64,000 nt of DNA from CAVQNQ01 sp963714205. Its GTDB lineage: Bacteria; Acidobacteriota; Terriglobia; Bryobacterales; Bryobacteraceae. The notes under the pieces were generated by a model that worked only from the letters and a program-made list of their open reading frames with translations, did not search any database and had not been told where the DNA came from. The position numbers and the translations under genes were made by a program. Location: NCBI GenBank assembly GCA_963714205.1, contig CAVQNQ010000002.1:2046001-2110000 (forward strand). Direction: 5' to 3'. Each line of letters starts with the position of its first letter. Position 1 is the stretch's first letter. Shown here in pieces: positions 8,743 through 17,641 of the stretch.

Positions 8743-10085
8743 TGCGAGCGCATCTTCAGCAGTTCGGCGCCTTTCTGGCCGGCATGGTGGTTCCCAATGT
8801 CGGCGCATTCATTGCCTGGGGACTCCTGACGGCGTTGTTTATTCCGGCTGGATGGCTTCCCAATCCGCATTTCGCCCGGTTGGTGGATCCCGTCATCCTG
8901 AATCTCCTGCCGCTGCTCATCGGCTTCTCAGGAGGCCGCTTGGTATACGGCATCCGCGGCGGCGTGGTTGGCGCGATTGCCACCATGGGGGTGGTTGCCG
9001 GCAGCAATATTCCCATGTTTATCGGCGCGATGGTCATGGGACCCCTGGGCGGTTGGGTGGTAAAGACATTCGATCGGGCCGTGCAGCCGAGGATTCCGGC
9101 CGGCTTTGAGATGCTGGTGGCGAACTTTTCGGCGGGACTGCTGGGTCTCGGCCTTCTGCTGGCCGGCGACACCGTGGTCGGCTGGGCGGTCACGGGAGCC
9201 ACCGCGGCTATGAGCGCGGGCGCGCGCGCCATCACCAGTGCCGGACTCCTGCCATTGATCGCCCTCATCATCGAGCCGGCCAAGGTGCTATTCGTCAACA
9301 ACGCTATCAACCACGGCGTCCTCGCCCCATTGGGAATTGTGGAGGCCAGGCAGGCGGGCAAGTCGATCTTCTTTCTGCTCGAGAGCGATCCCGGCCCCGG
9401 ACTGGGGTTGCTGACGGCGTATGCTTTGTTCGGCAAGGGGGCGGCTAAGAGTTCCTCGCCCGGCGCGATCATCATCCATTTCTTCGGGGGGATTCATGAA
9501 ATGTACTTCCCTTATGTGCTCATGAATCCGCTCACCATCCTGGCCGTCATCGCGGGGGGACTGTCGGCGGACGCGGTGTTCGTCGCGGCTCACGCGGGGC
9601 TGCTGGCAACGCCCTCGCCCGGCAGCATCTTTGCGGAAATCGCCATGGCGCCCAAAGGCGCGTTATTGCCGGTGCTGGCCGGCATTGGCGTGGGCGCGTT
9701 GATCTCCTTCACCGTGGCTGCGCCCATCGTATCCCGCGCCGAAGGCGATCTCTCTTTGTCCCCGCCCCTTGCCAAAGCCAAAACCCGGTTGGCCCAACAG
9801 CCTCGGACCATTCTTTTCGTGTGCGAGGCCGGAATGGGTTCCTCCGTCATGGGGCAATCCATTCTGAAACGTAAACTGGCCGGCGCTGACCTGGAGGTCC
9901 GCCTGGACCACGCGCCGTTGAGCGAACTGCCGCGCACCGCCGAGATGGTCATCGCGCACCGCGGCCTCGTATCGAGGATCAAGGAGCGTGCTCCAAATGC
10001 CCGCGTTTACGCCGTCGATCAGTTCATCAACAGCCCGGTCTACGAGGAAGTGATTAAAGATCTCTTGGAAATCGCCGCCGGCTGA
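8742..10085 (+). CDS. mtlA: PTS system mannitol-type EIICB permease
   Basis: A 447-residue membrane permease that imports and phosphorylates a hexitol. The C domain (about residues 1-335) has several hydrophobic spans and the diagnostic GGIHEMYFPYVLMNP motif near residue 250, whose glutamate binds the sugar in MtlA. A NNAINHG motif near residue 187 is also MtlA-like. The B domain follows, with the phosphorylated cysteine at residue 361 in CEAGMGSS. No EIIA domain is fused; it is supplied by the next gene. Translation is probably coupled to the kinase through the TGATG overlap. Mannitol is the best guess, but other hexitols are not excluded. Confidence 0.92.
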   Translation: MRAHLQQFGAFLAGMVVPNVGAFIAWGLLTALFIPAGWLPNPHFARLVDPVILNLLPLLIGFSGGRLVYGIRGGVVGAIATMGVVAGSNIPMFIGAMVMGPLGGWVVKTFDRAVQPRIPAGFEMLVANFSAGLLGLGLLLAGDTVVGWAVTGATAAMSAGARAITSAGLLPLIALIIEPAKVLFVNNAINHGVLAPLGIVEARQAGKSIFFLLESDPGPGLGLLTAYALFGKGAAKSSSPGAIIIHFFGGIHEMYFPYVLMNPLTILAVIAGGLSADAVFVAAHAGLLATPSPGSIFAEIAMAPKGALLPVLAGIGVGALISFTVAAPIVSRAEGDLSLSPPLAKAKTRLAQQPRTILFVCEAGMGSSVMGQSILKRKLAGADLEVRLDHAPLSELPRTAEMVIAHRGLVSRIKERAPNARVYAVDQFINSPVYEEVIKDLLEIAAG

Positions 10086-10092
10086 CAGAACC

Positions 10093-10545
10093 ATGCCCTT
10101 CTCTCTTCCATCCGATCATGTCCTGCTGAACCGCGAGTTTGGCTCCAAGCGGGATGTCATCCAGGTCATTGGCGACGTGATGGTGCGCTCCGGCGAGGTC
10201 AGCCCCGTTTACGCCCGCGCCATGTTCGAGAAAGAGGAGCAGTACAGCACCTGGGTCACCGAGGGCGTGGCTTTGCCGCATGGAACCAACCAGGCTAAAA
10301 AGGAAGTCCTGCGGAATTCGATCGTGTTTGTGCAGATCCCCAAAGGCGTGGGTTGGGGGGACGGAAAGACCGTGTACCTGGCCATCGGCCTGGCGGGAAC
10401 CGGCGACGAACAACACCTGAGCCTGCTGGCCGAGCTGGCCGGGGTATTGCAGCGGCCGGAGAACATCGAGCGGCTGCGCTCGTCAACCCGCAGCGAAGAA
10501 GTGATCGGGATACTTACGGCCGGCGACGGCCAGGAGGTCATGTAA
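10093..10545 (+). CDS. mtlF: PTS mannitol/fructose-type EIIA
   Basis: A 150-residue cytoplasmic phosphocarrier that passes phosphate from HPr to the cysteine of the EIIB domain encoded just upstream. The active histidine is residue 63 in GVALPHGT, matching the usual position near 65 of the MtlF/FruA EIIA fold. Length matches a free-standing EIIA of the mannitol family. It starts 7 bp after the EIICB stop, and its own stop TAA shares one base with the next ATG, so it sits in the middle of a tightly packed operon. Confidence 0.93.
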   Translation: MPFSLPSDHVLLNREFGSKRDVIQVIGDVMVRSGEVSPVYARAMFEKEEQYSTWVTEGVALPHGTNQAKKEVLRNSIVFVQIPKGVGWGDGKTVYLAIGLAGTGDEQHLSLLAELAGVLQRPENIERLRSSTRSEEVIGILTAGDGQEVM

Positions 10546-11597
10546 TGCAAGCCGCCATTCTATATGCGCCCAACGATCTGCGAATCGAGGAGCGCCCCGC
10601 GCCGGCGATCTCGCCCGCGGAGATGCGCCTCGAGGTGGCCGCCTGCGCCATCTGCGGCAGCGACGTCCGGACCTTCCGGTTCGGCGCCGGCAACATCACC
10701 GAGCCGGTGACCATGGGACACGAAATCGCGGGCGCTATCGTGGAGGTGGGAGCCTGGGTCACCGGCTTTTCGGCCGGGCAAAGGGTGGCGATCGCCCCCG
10801 CGGTCCCCTGCGGCGAGTGCCCTTATTGCCGCCGGGGCATCCAGACCATGTGCGACAACCTCCGTTCCATGGGATACCAGTTTCACGGAGGCTTCGCCGA
10901 ATACATGGTGGTGCCTTCTTCCGCCATCAAAGCGGGTTGTGTGAATGTGATCCCCGATAACCTCTCGTTCGAGGAGGCCACCCTCGCGGAACCGCTTTCC
11001 TGCGTCATCAACGGTCAGGAACTGCTCGACGTAAGAGACGGGGACACGGTGGTGATTCTTGGCGCAGGCCCCATAGGATGCATGCACGCCGACCTGGCAA
11101 AAATCCGTGGAGCACGCAAGGTGATCCTGGCGGACATCCAGCCACGCCGTTTGGAATTGGCCAGGGGCTTTGGCGCCGACGTGCTGATCGATAGCCAAAA
11201 CCAAGGGCTGCGCGAGCGCGTCCTTGAGGAAACGGAGGGGACCGGCGCGTCCGTCGTCATTGTGGCCGCACCCTCCGCCGCCGCTCAGGAGCAGTCCCTC
11301 ACGCTGGCCGCCAAGCGCGGGCGCGTCAGCTTCTTCGGTGGCCTTCCCAAGAGCAGCCCATGCATCTCTTTCAATTCCAACCTGGTCCACTACAAGGATC
11401 TTTTTGTCATGGGCGCTTATGGATCCGCGCCGCGGCACAACCGTATGGCTCTGGAACTTCTGGCAGCCGGTAAGATCCATACGGAAAAGCTGATCGGCCT
11501 GTTAGTTCCACTCCATGGAATCAAGGCAGGGATGGAGGCCGTCGCCGAAGGCCGGGTTCTGAAAGTGATCGTGCGTCCGGGTGCCAACGGGAACTGA
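10545..11597 (+). CDS. zinc-dependent medium-chain polyol (phosphate) dehydrogenase
   Basis: A 350-residue medium-chain dehydrogenase. The ATG at 10545 overlaps the preceding stop. Catalytic zinc ligands fit Cys37 (AICGSD) and the MGHEIAG His-Glu pair; the structural zinc loop CGECPYCRRGIQTMC keeps all four cysteines. VVILGAGPIG near residue 170 is the NAD(P)-binding Rossmann turn. Relatives include sorbitol, threonine and galactitol-1-phosphate dehydrogenases. Between a hexitol EIIA and Enzyme I, it most likely oxidises the imported hexitol phosphate to a ketose phosphate, like GatD. This would replace the unrelated MtlD found in classical mannitol operons. The specificity is inference. Confidence 0.88.
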   Translation: MQAAILYAPNDLRIEERPAPAISPAEMRLEVAACAICGSDVRTFRFGAGNITEPVTMGHEIAGAIVEVGAWVTGFSAGQRVAIAPAVPCGECPYCRRGIQTMCDNLRSMGYQFHGGFAEYMVVPSSAIKAGCVNVIPDNLSFEEATLAEPLSCVINGQELLDVRDGDTVVILGAGPIGCMHADLAKIRGARKVILADIQPRRLELARGFGADVLIDSQNQGLRERVLEETEGTGASVVIVAAPSAAAQEQSLTLAAKRGRVSFFGGLPKSSPCISFNSNLVHYKDLFVMGAYGSAPRHNRMALELLAAGKIHTEKLIGLLVPLHGIKAGMEAVAEGRVLKVIVRPGANGN

Positions 11598-11601
11598 CGC
11601 C

Positions 11602-13302
11602 ATGGAGCAGGTGCTGAAAGGAGTACCCGCCGCACCCGGCATTGCCCTTGGCAGAGCACGCATCCGCCGCGAGACCGGCAAGCGCCGTGCCGAACCGCGG
11701 GCAGCCGATGCAGCGGAGGAACTCGCTGCGCTCCATGCCGCCGCGGAGCAAACCGCCGCGCAGTTGCGCGAGATCATATGCCGCGTTGCCTCCAGGACCA
11801 GCCCGAAAGAGGCTGGCATTTTCAAGATGCAACTCCTGGCGCTAGAAGATCCTCTATTCATGGATGCAGTGAAAGCCCTGATCCTCGGCGACTGCTGCAC
11901 CGCTGAAGACGCCGTCGATCGCGCTGTCCTGGCGCTGGCTGAAAAATTCAGGAACCTCGACGACCCCCGGCTCCAGGAGAGAGCCGCCGATGTGCGAGAC
12001 GTCGGCCAGCGACTGATCAAGAACCTGGCGGGCGCACCCGATTCCGGGCAGCCCGAAGCAGGCATCCTTTTCGCCGTCAGCCTCGCGCCTTCGGAGGTGA
12101 GCCTTCTGGAACCCACTCAAGTGACGGCCATCGTGACCGAAGCGGGGAGCGCCACCGGACATGCCGCCATACTGGCGCGCGCCCTCAACATCTGTGCGGT
12201 CATGGGATTGAAAGACGCCCTGATCCGGGTTTGCGAGGGCGATCCCGTGCTTGTAGACGGCACATCCGGCGAGGTCTTTCTCCATCCTGAGGAAAGCACC
12301 ATCGAGTCCTGCCGCCTGCGTCACGGCCGGGAGGAAGCCATGCTGGCGCGACTGGCCGCGCAAAAGGAGCTTCCCGCCATCACCCTGGATGGCTTCCGTG
12401 TCGAACTGGCCGCCAACATTGCCGGCCCCCGGGGCGTTCCGGCCGCCCTCGCCGCCGGCGCCGAAAGCGTGGGCGTGGTTCGGACCGAGTTTCTTTTCTT
12501 GGAGCGCGACACCATGCCCTCCGAGGAGGAACAGTTTGCCGCCTACAGAGAGATTGTGTCTGGGATGGCGCCGCGCAGGGTGATCATCCGGACCCTGGAT
12601 CTCGGCGCCGACAAGGAGCTCCCTTACTGCCAGCTCGCCCGCGAGCATAACCCCGCCCTAGGCTTGCGCGGCGTGCGGCTGTGCCTGCGCCAGGAACAGA
12701 TCTTTGGCACTCAACTCCGGGCCATCGTGAGAGCGGCTTGCTTAGGCAATGGGGCCATCATGCTGCCGATGATTTCGGATATCTCCGAGGTGCGGCGGAC
12801 TAAGGAAATCCTGGGCCGCTTCGCGGCGCCAAGGGTGCCGCTGGGCATCATGATCGAAACGCCGGCCGCCGCCATCATGGCTCCGGATCTCGCCGCGGAG
12901 GTCGAGTTCTTCAGCATTGGGACGAATGATCTGGTTCAGTATGTTCTGGCCGTCGACCGGCTCGACGAAAACCTCGCCGATCTTTACCAGCCGTTTCACC
13001 CTGCAGTCCTGCGGCTCATCCGGGCGGTTTGCGAAGCCGCGCATGGGCATGGCAAGTGGGTTGGAATCTGCGGGGAAATGGCGGCGGACCCGCGGGCGGT
13101 AGCGCTGTTTCTCGGCCTGGGAGTGGATGAGTTGAGTATGGATACCCGTTCCATCCCGGCGATCAAGTCTGTGATCCGGCAAACTCGCAGGAGCGAGACG
13201 ATTGCGCTCACGGAGGAAGTGCTGGCGCTGAATAACGCTCCGCAGATCGTTTCTCGGCTGGAGAGCTATCTGAGACAAGTGGCCGGTACGAGTCAGGCGT
13301 AA
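11602..13302 (+). CDS. ptsI: PTS Enzyme I (PEP-protein phosphotransferase)
   Basis: A 566-residue Enzyme I that takes phosphate from PEP and passes it to HPr. I start it at the ATG at 11602 (MEQVLKGVPAAPGIALG), 4 bp after the dehydrogenase stop; an in-frame GTG at 11581 lies inside that gene. The phosphorylated histidine is 187 in SATGHAAILAR. The PEP-binding C-terminal half shows VGVVRTEFLF, SIGTNDLVQY and the catalytic cysteine in VGICGEMAADP, with ELSMDTRSIPAIK near the end. All essential residues are intact, so the operon carries its own general PTS proteins rather than relying on a distant ptsHI. Confidence 0.96.
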   Translation: MEQVLKGVPAAPGIALGRARIRRETGKRRAEPRAADAAEELAALHAAAEQTAAQLREIICRVASRTSPKEAGIFKMQLLALEDPLFMDAVKALILGDCCTAEDAVDRAVLALAEKFRNLDDPRLQERAADVRDVGQRLIKNLAGAPDSGQPEAGILFAVSLAPSEVSLLEPTQVTAIVTEAGSATGHAAILARALNICAVMGLKDALIRVCEGDPVLVDGTSGEVFLHPEESTIESCRLRHGREEAMLARLAAQKELPAITLDGFRVELAANIAGPRGVPAALAAGAESVGVVRTEFLFLERDTMPSEEEQFAAYREIVSGMAPRRVIIRTLDLGADKELPYCQLAREHNPALGLRGVRLCLRQEQIFGTQLRAIVRAACLGNGAIMLPMISDISEVRRTKEILGRFAAPRVPLGIMIETPAAAIMAPDLAAEVEFFSIGTNDLVQYVLAVDRLDENLADLYQPFHPAVLRLIRAVCEAAHGHGKWVGICGEMAADPRAVALFLGLGVDELSMDTRSIPAIKSVIRQTRRSETIALTEEVLALNNAPQIVSRLESYLRQVAGTSQA

Positions 13303-13572
13303 ATGGTTACCGGAGCTTTCACCATCATCAACAGCACTGGCTTCCACGCCAGACCCGCCGGACTGTTCGTGGAAACCGCCAGCCGGTTCCGTTCCGTCAT
13401 CAAAGTAGTAAACGGGAAACAGTCGGCGGACGGCAAGAGCGTTTTGGGCCTGATGCTGCTCGGAGCGAAGCCCGGCGCCCAGATCATCATTGAGGCGCAG
13501 GGCGAAGACGAAGCTGAAGCGCTGAAGACTCTGGCGGAGTTGATAGCCAGGAGATTCGGCGAAGAAGCTTGA
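13303..13572 (+). CDS. ptsH: phosphocarrier protein HPr
   Basis: An 89-residue HPr. His15 in TGFHARPAG accepts phosphate from Enzyme I. Ser46 in ADGKSVLGLM is the site that HPr kinase/phosphorylase modifies, so regulation by HprK is possible; no hprK is in this window. The gene follows ptsI without a gap (ATG directly after TAA). It ends the operon; a structured, repeat-containing region lies just downstream. Confidence 0.96.
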   Translation: MVTGAFTIINSTGFHARPAGLFVETASRFRSVIKVVNGKQSADGKSVLGLMLLGAKPGAQIIIEAQGEDEAEALKTLAELIARRFGEEA

Positions 13573-13585
13573 ATCTGGTGTTATG

Positions 13586-13678
13586 TTGCGGCCCCGTGAA
13601 CATGAACTTGTGTGCAGGAACTTGTGTGCAGGAACTTGAGCGCCAGGTCGGGGCCGCAATCTGATAATGCGGCATTTT
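13586..13678 (+). promoter_or_regulatory. overlapping inverted repeats and tandem repeat after ptsH (possible terminator or structured RNA)
   Basis: An 11-bp perfect inverted repeat, TTGCGGCCCCG (13586-13596) and CGGGGCCGCAA (13649-13659), encloses a 14-bp unit AACTTGTGTGCAGG repeated twice plus a partial third copy (13605-13638). The right arm contains GCCGCA (13653-13658), which can instead pair with TGCGGC (13668-13673), followed by ATTTT. Two mutually exclusive hairpins are therefore possible, the second resembling a weak terminator. The rest of the gap to 13970 shows nothing I can name. Confidence 0.5.
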
Positions 13679-13970
13679 CCATGCAGATATCAGTCCCAGG
13701 AGTACTAACCGGGTCCTAGTATCGCAATTCTTCCGAGACCGGTACTGGCAGGACTGGTGAGCCCTTGCCACCTGTGTTGAAATTGAGCCGCGTATGCCGC
13801 AGTTAATTGGATGGGTTTGCTATGGGGGCTTCGTAGTGTTGGCCATCCTCCTGATATGGGCAGCACAGGAGTTCACAGAGCGGAGTGGCGGCGGGCACTG
13901 ATTAAATCCTGTGCGCGCAACTGGCCGCATGCCCGGCCCTCGCGCCGCATGGTCGCCGCGGCCCGGAGCG

Positions 13971-15773
13971 TTATTGCGTGGAGGGCAGTTTCAGGAATTC
14001 CTCCGGCGCCAGCGCCGCACGTGTCATGCGCGCCAGGCTGACCGCGCCCTTAAAGTAATTCACTTTGTTGATGCGCACGCCGATCGAAGAGCGGCCCGGA
14101 CCCTGGGGCATCATGTGGAGCTCGCCGGCGCCTTGCAGCACGCCATCGACATAATTTCGAAGCTCGTGGCCATCATAGACCATGGCGACGCGATACCAGA
14201 GGCCGAGCGGATGCAGACGCTCGCGATTGAGCAGCGCTCGTGATTGCCCATCTTTAGTCGCGAAGCTGTCGAGACACCATTGGCCGTCGATCACGCGGAT
14301 CTCCGAAAGCATCCGCGCGGCCGTGTCCTCGCCGGTCTGGGGGTCCTTCTCCTGCAAGTGAAAAAAGCGTTGCTCCGGCGCGCCACCCGGATCGGGCCGG
14401 AACACGATCTCCCAAGTGAACGTCTCGGCTCCCGCCAGCGGGTGGACGTCCACAAACAGGGCATCATCGACCCCGTTGAACTCCACCGCCTTGCCCACCG
14501 GCGAGTCGATGACTTGCGGGTGACCCAATACGGTAGTCTTATACCCGCCGATCTGGTCGATGCGGTCGAACTTCCAGATCTCGGCAACCGGCGGCGCGGA
14601 AGCGGCCATCTCGCGGAAAAGTCTGGGGGCAAACTCGGCCAGGTCCCGGCGCCACGTCTGGAACTCGTGCGCCGTGCCCTGCGATTCATAGAAGACGTTC
14701 CGGATACCCGCCCGATCGAGCGCCTCGTGCATCGCCTTGGCGCCGTCATGCATGGCGGTTTCGGCCGTACCGGCACCGATCCAGAACAAGTGAACCTGGC
14801 GGTTGAACGCCGCTCGATCGGCGAACACTCCGTTATAGGCGGTCTTGGCATCGAAGCTGCGTATGGGCGCGCTGAAACAGCCGATCCAGGCGAACTTGTC
14901 CAGATGTGAGAGCGTGATCTGCAAGGTTTGCGCGCCACCCATCGACAGCCCCGCCATAGCCCGATGCTCCCGGTCCGCAACCGTGCGGTACGTGCCGTCG
15001 ATCATGGGTATCAGATCGTCGAGGACAATTCTCTCAAAGACGGATGGCCCGGGGCCGACAGCAGCGGCAGGGGCAGGGGCGGGACCGAACGGCGCGGGCG
15101 GTTGACTGGCATAGCCGGTCTCCATGACGACGATCATGGCTTTGGCTTTGCCCGCCGCGATCAGATTATCCAGAATCAACCCGGCCCGCCCCTGCCGGCT
15201 CCAGCTTGACCCGTTCTCGTTGGCCCCGTGCTGCAGATACAGAACCGGATAGCGCGCGCCGGTGTTGCGGTCGTAATCCGGCGGCGTGTACACGTACGCG
15301 CGCCGCCACAATCCGGTGCTTTTCGACTGATACCAGTGGATGCGCACATCGCCGTGCGGCACGTTCTGGACGTCGTAGAAATCGGTCCCCTTTTCGGGCA
15401 CTTCCACGCCGCTCAGTTCCTTGTTGTGGCCATAATACGACTCACTCGACGGATCGCTAACCTCGATCCCATCCACCACGTACCAATAGTAGTGAAACCC
15501 GGGAACCACCGGCCCCACGGTCACGCTCCACGCGCCGCTCTGATCGCGGACCAGCTCGACGGGCCCCTTCCCGATCCCGCCGTCGGCATTATTGGTGGCC
15601 ACCAGCACCTTGTGCGCCTCCGGGGCTACCATCTGGAATGTGATTCGCAGATCGGAGTGAATGCACGGGTACAACGCGCCGCCGACGTTCGAAGGGGCCG
15701 GCTGGCAATCCCGTGCGGGTTGCGCCCAGCAGCAAGCCGATACCACGGCGGCCAATATCAAGATACGCTTCAT
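13971..15773 (-). CDS. secreted carbohydrate esterase, CE1/feruloyl-esterase-like, with C-terminal LamG-like domain
   Basis: A 600-residue exported esterase with a signal peptide (MKRILILAAVVSACCWAQ). Residues 25-125 look like the immunoglobulin-like early-set domain that precedes many CE1 esterases (FHYYWYVVDGIEVSDP). The hydrolase domain follows: YPVLYLQHG (oxyanion region), GLSMGGAQ with nucleophile Ser277, and the likely catalytic His near 369 in GTAHEFQTW. From about 400, KAVEFNGVDDALFVDVHPL and WYRVAMVYDGHELRNYVDG are typical of a concanavalin-like LamG/laminin_G_3 sandwich that may bind carbohydrate. Likely removes feruloyl or acetyl groups from plant hemicellulose. It fits the other glycosidases in the window. 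Confidence 0.85.
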   Translation of the reverse strand: MKRILILAAVVSACCWAQPARDCQPAPSNVGGALYPCIHSDLRITFQMVAPEAHKVLVATNNADGGIGKGPVELVRDQSGAWSVTVGPVVPGFHYYWYVVDGIEVSDPSSESYYGHNKELSGVEVPEKGTDFYDVQNVPHGDVRIHWYQSKSTGLWRRAYVYTPPDYDRNTGARYPVLYLQHGANENGSSWSRQGRAGLILDNLIAAGKAKAMIVVMETGYASQPPAPFGPAPAPAAAVGPGPSVFERIVLDDLIPMIDGTYRTVADREHRAMAGLSMGGAQTLQITLSHLDKFAWIGCFSAPIRSFDAKTAYNGVFADRAAFNRQVHLFWIGAGTAETAMHDGAKAMHEALDRAGIRNVFYESQGTAHEFQTWRRDLAEFAPRLFREMAASAPPVAEIWKFDRIDQIGGYKTTVLGHPQVIDSPVGKAVEFNGVDDALFVDVHPLAGAETFTWEIVFRPDPGGAPEQRFFHLQEKDPQTGEDTAARMLSEIRVIDGQWCLDSFATKDGQSRALLNRERLHPLGLWYRVAMVYDGHELRNYVDGVLQGAGELHMMPQGPGRSSIGVRINKVNYFKGAVSLARMTRAALAPEEFLKLPSTQ

Positions 15774-15868
15774 GAGATTGATGATATCGTGTGCGCCGAG
15801 CTCAACTACCGGACACCGGCCCAGTGGCGGGCCGCGCGCAGCCAGCCCCTACGCCAGGATCTGACGTT

Positions 15869-16681
15869 TTACTTCCGGGCGGACTTGGATTTCTTTTCCG
15901 GCTTTGGCGTGTCTTCTGGGGTGGCCTTGGCGGCCTTCCTCCCGGACCCTTTCATCAACGGGTCCTCCGGTTTGTAATCCAGTTCCGTCGATAGTATCTC
16001 CACGAGTCTCGAGAGTACCTTCACGCGTGCCCAGTATTTGTCGTTTCCTTCCACCAGACACCAGGGCGCGGTCTTGGTGCTGGTCTTAACCAGCATTTCT
16101 TCGACCGCCTCCTCGTAAACGCTCCACTTCTGGCGATTCCGCCAGTCCTCCTCGGTCAGCTTCCAGGCCTTGTAGCCGATCGCCTTACGCTCCTCGAATC
16201 GGCGGAGCTGCTCCTCCTGCGAGATCTGGATCCAGAACTTCGCTAGAACCATCCCGAAATCCCGCAACTGGCGCTCGAACGAGTTGATCTCCTTAAAGGC
16301 CCGCTTCCATTCCTCTTCCTTGGCGAACCCCTCCACACGTTCCACCAGCACGCGGCCGTACCAGGACCTGTCGAAGATCGCAATTTGGCCGCGTTCCGGA
16401 AGCCGCCGCCAGAAGCGGTAGAGATAATGGCGTGTCTTGTCCTCGCCCTGCGGAGCGGCGATCGAATAGACCACATAGCCGCGCGGGTCCAGTTTCTCGG
16501 TGATCCGCTTGATCGCGCCACCCTTGCCTCCCGCGTCCCAACCCTCGAATACGATCACTACCGGCCGTTTTCGCAAATAGATCTGATATCCCAGCTCGCG
16601 AAGTTGAATCTGCCGCCGCGTGACTTCGCGCACGTAAGCGTCGCGGCTGAGCGCACGTGTCAGGTCGACAGTCTCCAACAT
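15869..16681 (-). CDS. polyphosphate kinase 2 family protein (second of a pair)
   Basis: A 270-residue PPK2-family P-loop kinase that moves phosphate between polyphosphate and a nucleotide. Walker A is FEGWDAGGKGGAIKR, and IFDRSWYGRVL is the Walker B/lid region typical of PPK2; the family Asp-Pro-Arg-Gly is present in KLDPRGYVV. The last 30 residues are Lys/Pro/Ser-rich (KPEKKSKSARK), probably disordered. It starts with an ATG whose last base pairs with the stop of the upstream PPK2 gene (TGATG), so the two are surely cotranscribed and translationally coupled. The frame is open to 16837, but inside the first gene. Class (AMP or ADP acceptor) cannot be settled by eye. Confidence 0.9.
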   Translation of the reverse strand: MLETVDLTRALSRDAYVREVTRRQIQLRELGYQIYLRKRPVVIVFEGWDAGGKGGAIKRITEKLDPRGYVVYSIAAPQGEDKTRHYLYRFWRRLPERGQIAIFDRSWYGRVLVERVEGFAKEEEWKRAFKEINSFERQLRDFGMVLAKFWIQISQEEQLRRFEERKAIGYKAWKLTEEDWRNRQKWSVYEEAVEEMLVKTSTKTAPWCLVEGNDKYWARVKVLSRLVEILSTELDYKPEDPLMKGSGRKAAKATPEDTPKPEKKSKSARK

Positions 16682-17481
16682 CAGAGTCCGCCTCCGCTTA
16701 GCGACTCCATCGCGTTCCGCAACTCCGCGTCTTTGGCCGCCTCGCCCGCAACCTCCACCCTGGCCGGTGCGTTCGCCCCGAGGCGCTTCTCCATGGCGGC
16801 GATCATCGTCTCGAAGATCCTCTTGCGCGTGTGCCATTTCGACGTGGCCTCCACGATCGTCCAGGGCGCGAATTCAGACTCGGTCAACTCAAGCATCTCC
16901 TCGGTCGCACTCAAGTAATCACCGTATCTCTTGTGGCGGGACCAGTCGGCATCCGTAACACGCCACGCTTCCAGGGGGTCCTTCTCGATGGTCTGGAATC
17001 GTTCCTTCTGCTCCTTCCTGCTAATGTGCAGGAAGAACTTCAGGATGGCGGTGCCGTCGTCGGCCAGCATGCGCTCGAATTCGACTATGTCACGGTACGC
17101 CTCCCGCCACTCTCTCTCCGGGACGTTCCGCTCCACGCGGTCCTCCAGCACACGGCCGTACCAACTGTGGTCGAAAATCACCATCTCGCCCCGGTTAGGG
17201 ACCTTCAGCCAGAACCGCCACAACCACGGCCGTTGCTGCTCGTAGGTGCGGGCTGCTGTGACGGGGTACAACTTGAATCCGCGGGGGTCGAGCCGTTGCG
17301 TCAGGGCGGAGATGGCCGTTCCCTTGCCGGCGGCATCCCACCCCTCGAATACGATCACGGTCGGTATGCCGTATTCCCAACAGGCCTTCTCCAGGTCGTA
17401 CAGACGCTGTTGCAAGCCTGGCAGGGCGAGCTTGTAATCCTCGCGCGAGAGTTTCTTCTTCAGATTGACGTTTTCCAGCAT
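16681..17481 (-). CDS. polyphosphate kinase 2 family protein (first of a pair)
   Basis: A 266-residue PPK2-family kinase. Start ATG at 17481 (MLENVNLKKKLSRE); the frame extends to 17523 but this is the start that aligns with its partner (MLETVDLTRALSRD). Walker A is FEGWDAAGKGTAISA, and IFDHSWYGRVLEDRVE the Walker B/lid. Its sequence parallels the downstream gene along the whole length, pointing to an old duplication. Two-domain class II PPK2 enzymes (polyphosphate:AMP phosphotransferases) contain two such domains in one chain; here the pair is two genes overlapping by one base, in the same order. Either they form a heteromer or they act separately. Confidence 0.9.
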   Translation of the reverse strand: MLENVNLKKKLSREDYKLALPGLQQRLYDLEKACWEYGIPTVIVFEGWDAAGKGTAISALTQRLDPRGFKLYPVTAARTYEQQRPWLWRFWLKVPNRGEMVIFDHSWYGRVLEDRVERNVPEREWREAYRDIVEFERMLADDGTAILKFFLHISRKEQKERFQTIEKDPLEAWRVTDADWSRHKRYGDYLSATEEMLELTESEFAPWTIVEATSKWHTRKRIFETMIAAMEKRLGANAPARVEVAGEAAKDAELRNAMESLSGGGL

Positions 17482-17641
17482 GGCAACTTGGTTTAATTCT
17501 AATGCAGGAAAACATGCGGGCAAGCCAGGAATTTAGCCTTGGCCACCGTCGCACGCCGCAGGCCCCGCTGGCAGCACGGCGGCCGGCCGCGGAAGCCAGC
17601 GGTGCGACTAGCGGCGTCGCGCTCTTGCTTTCACCCTTCGA

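Noticed and set aside
13811..14041. Small plus-strand open frame after ptsH
   Set aside because: Overlaps the CE1 gene end in antisense, no ribosome site and no protein-like composition.
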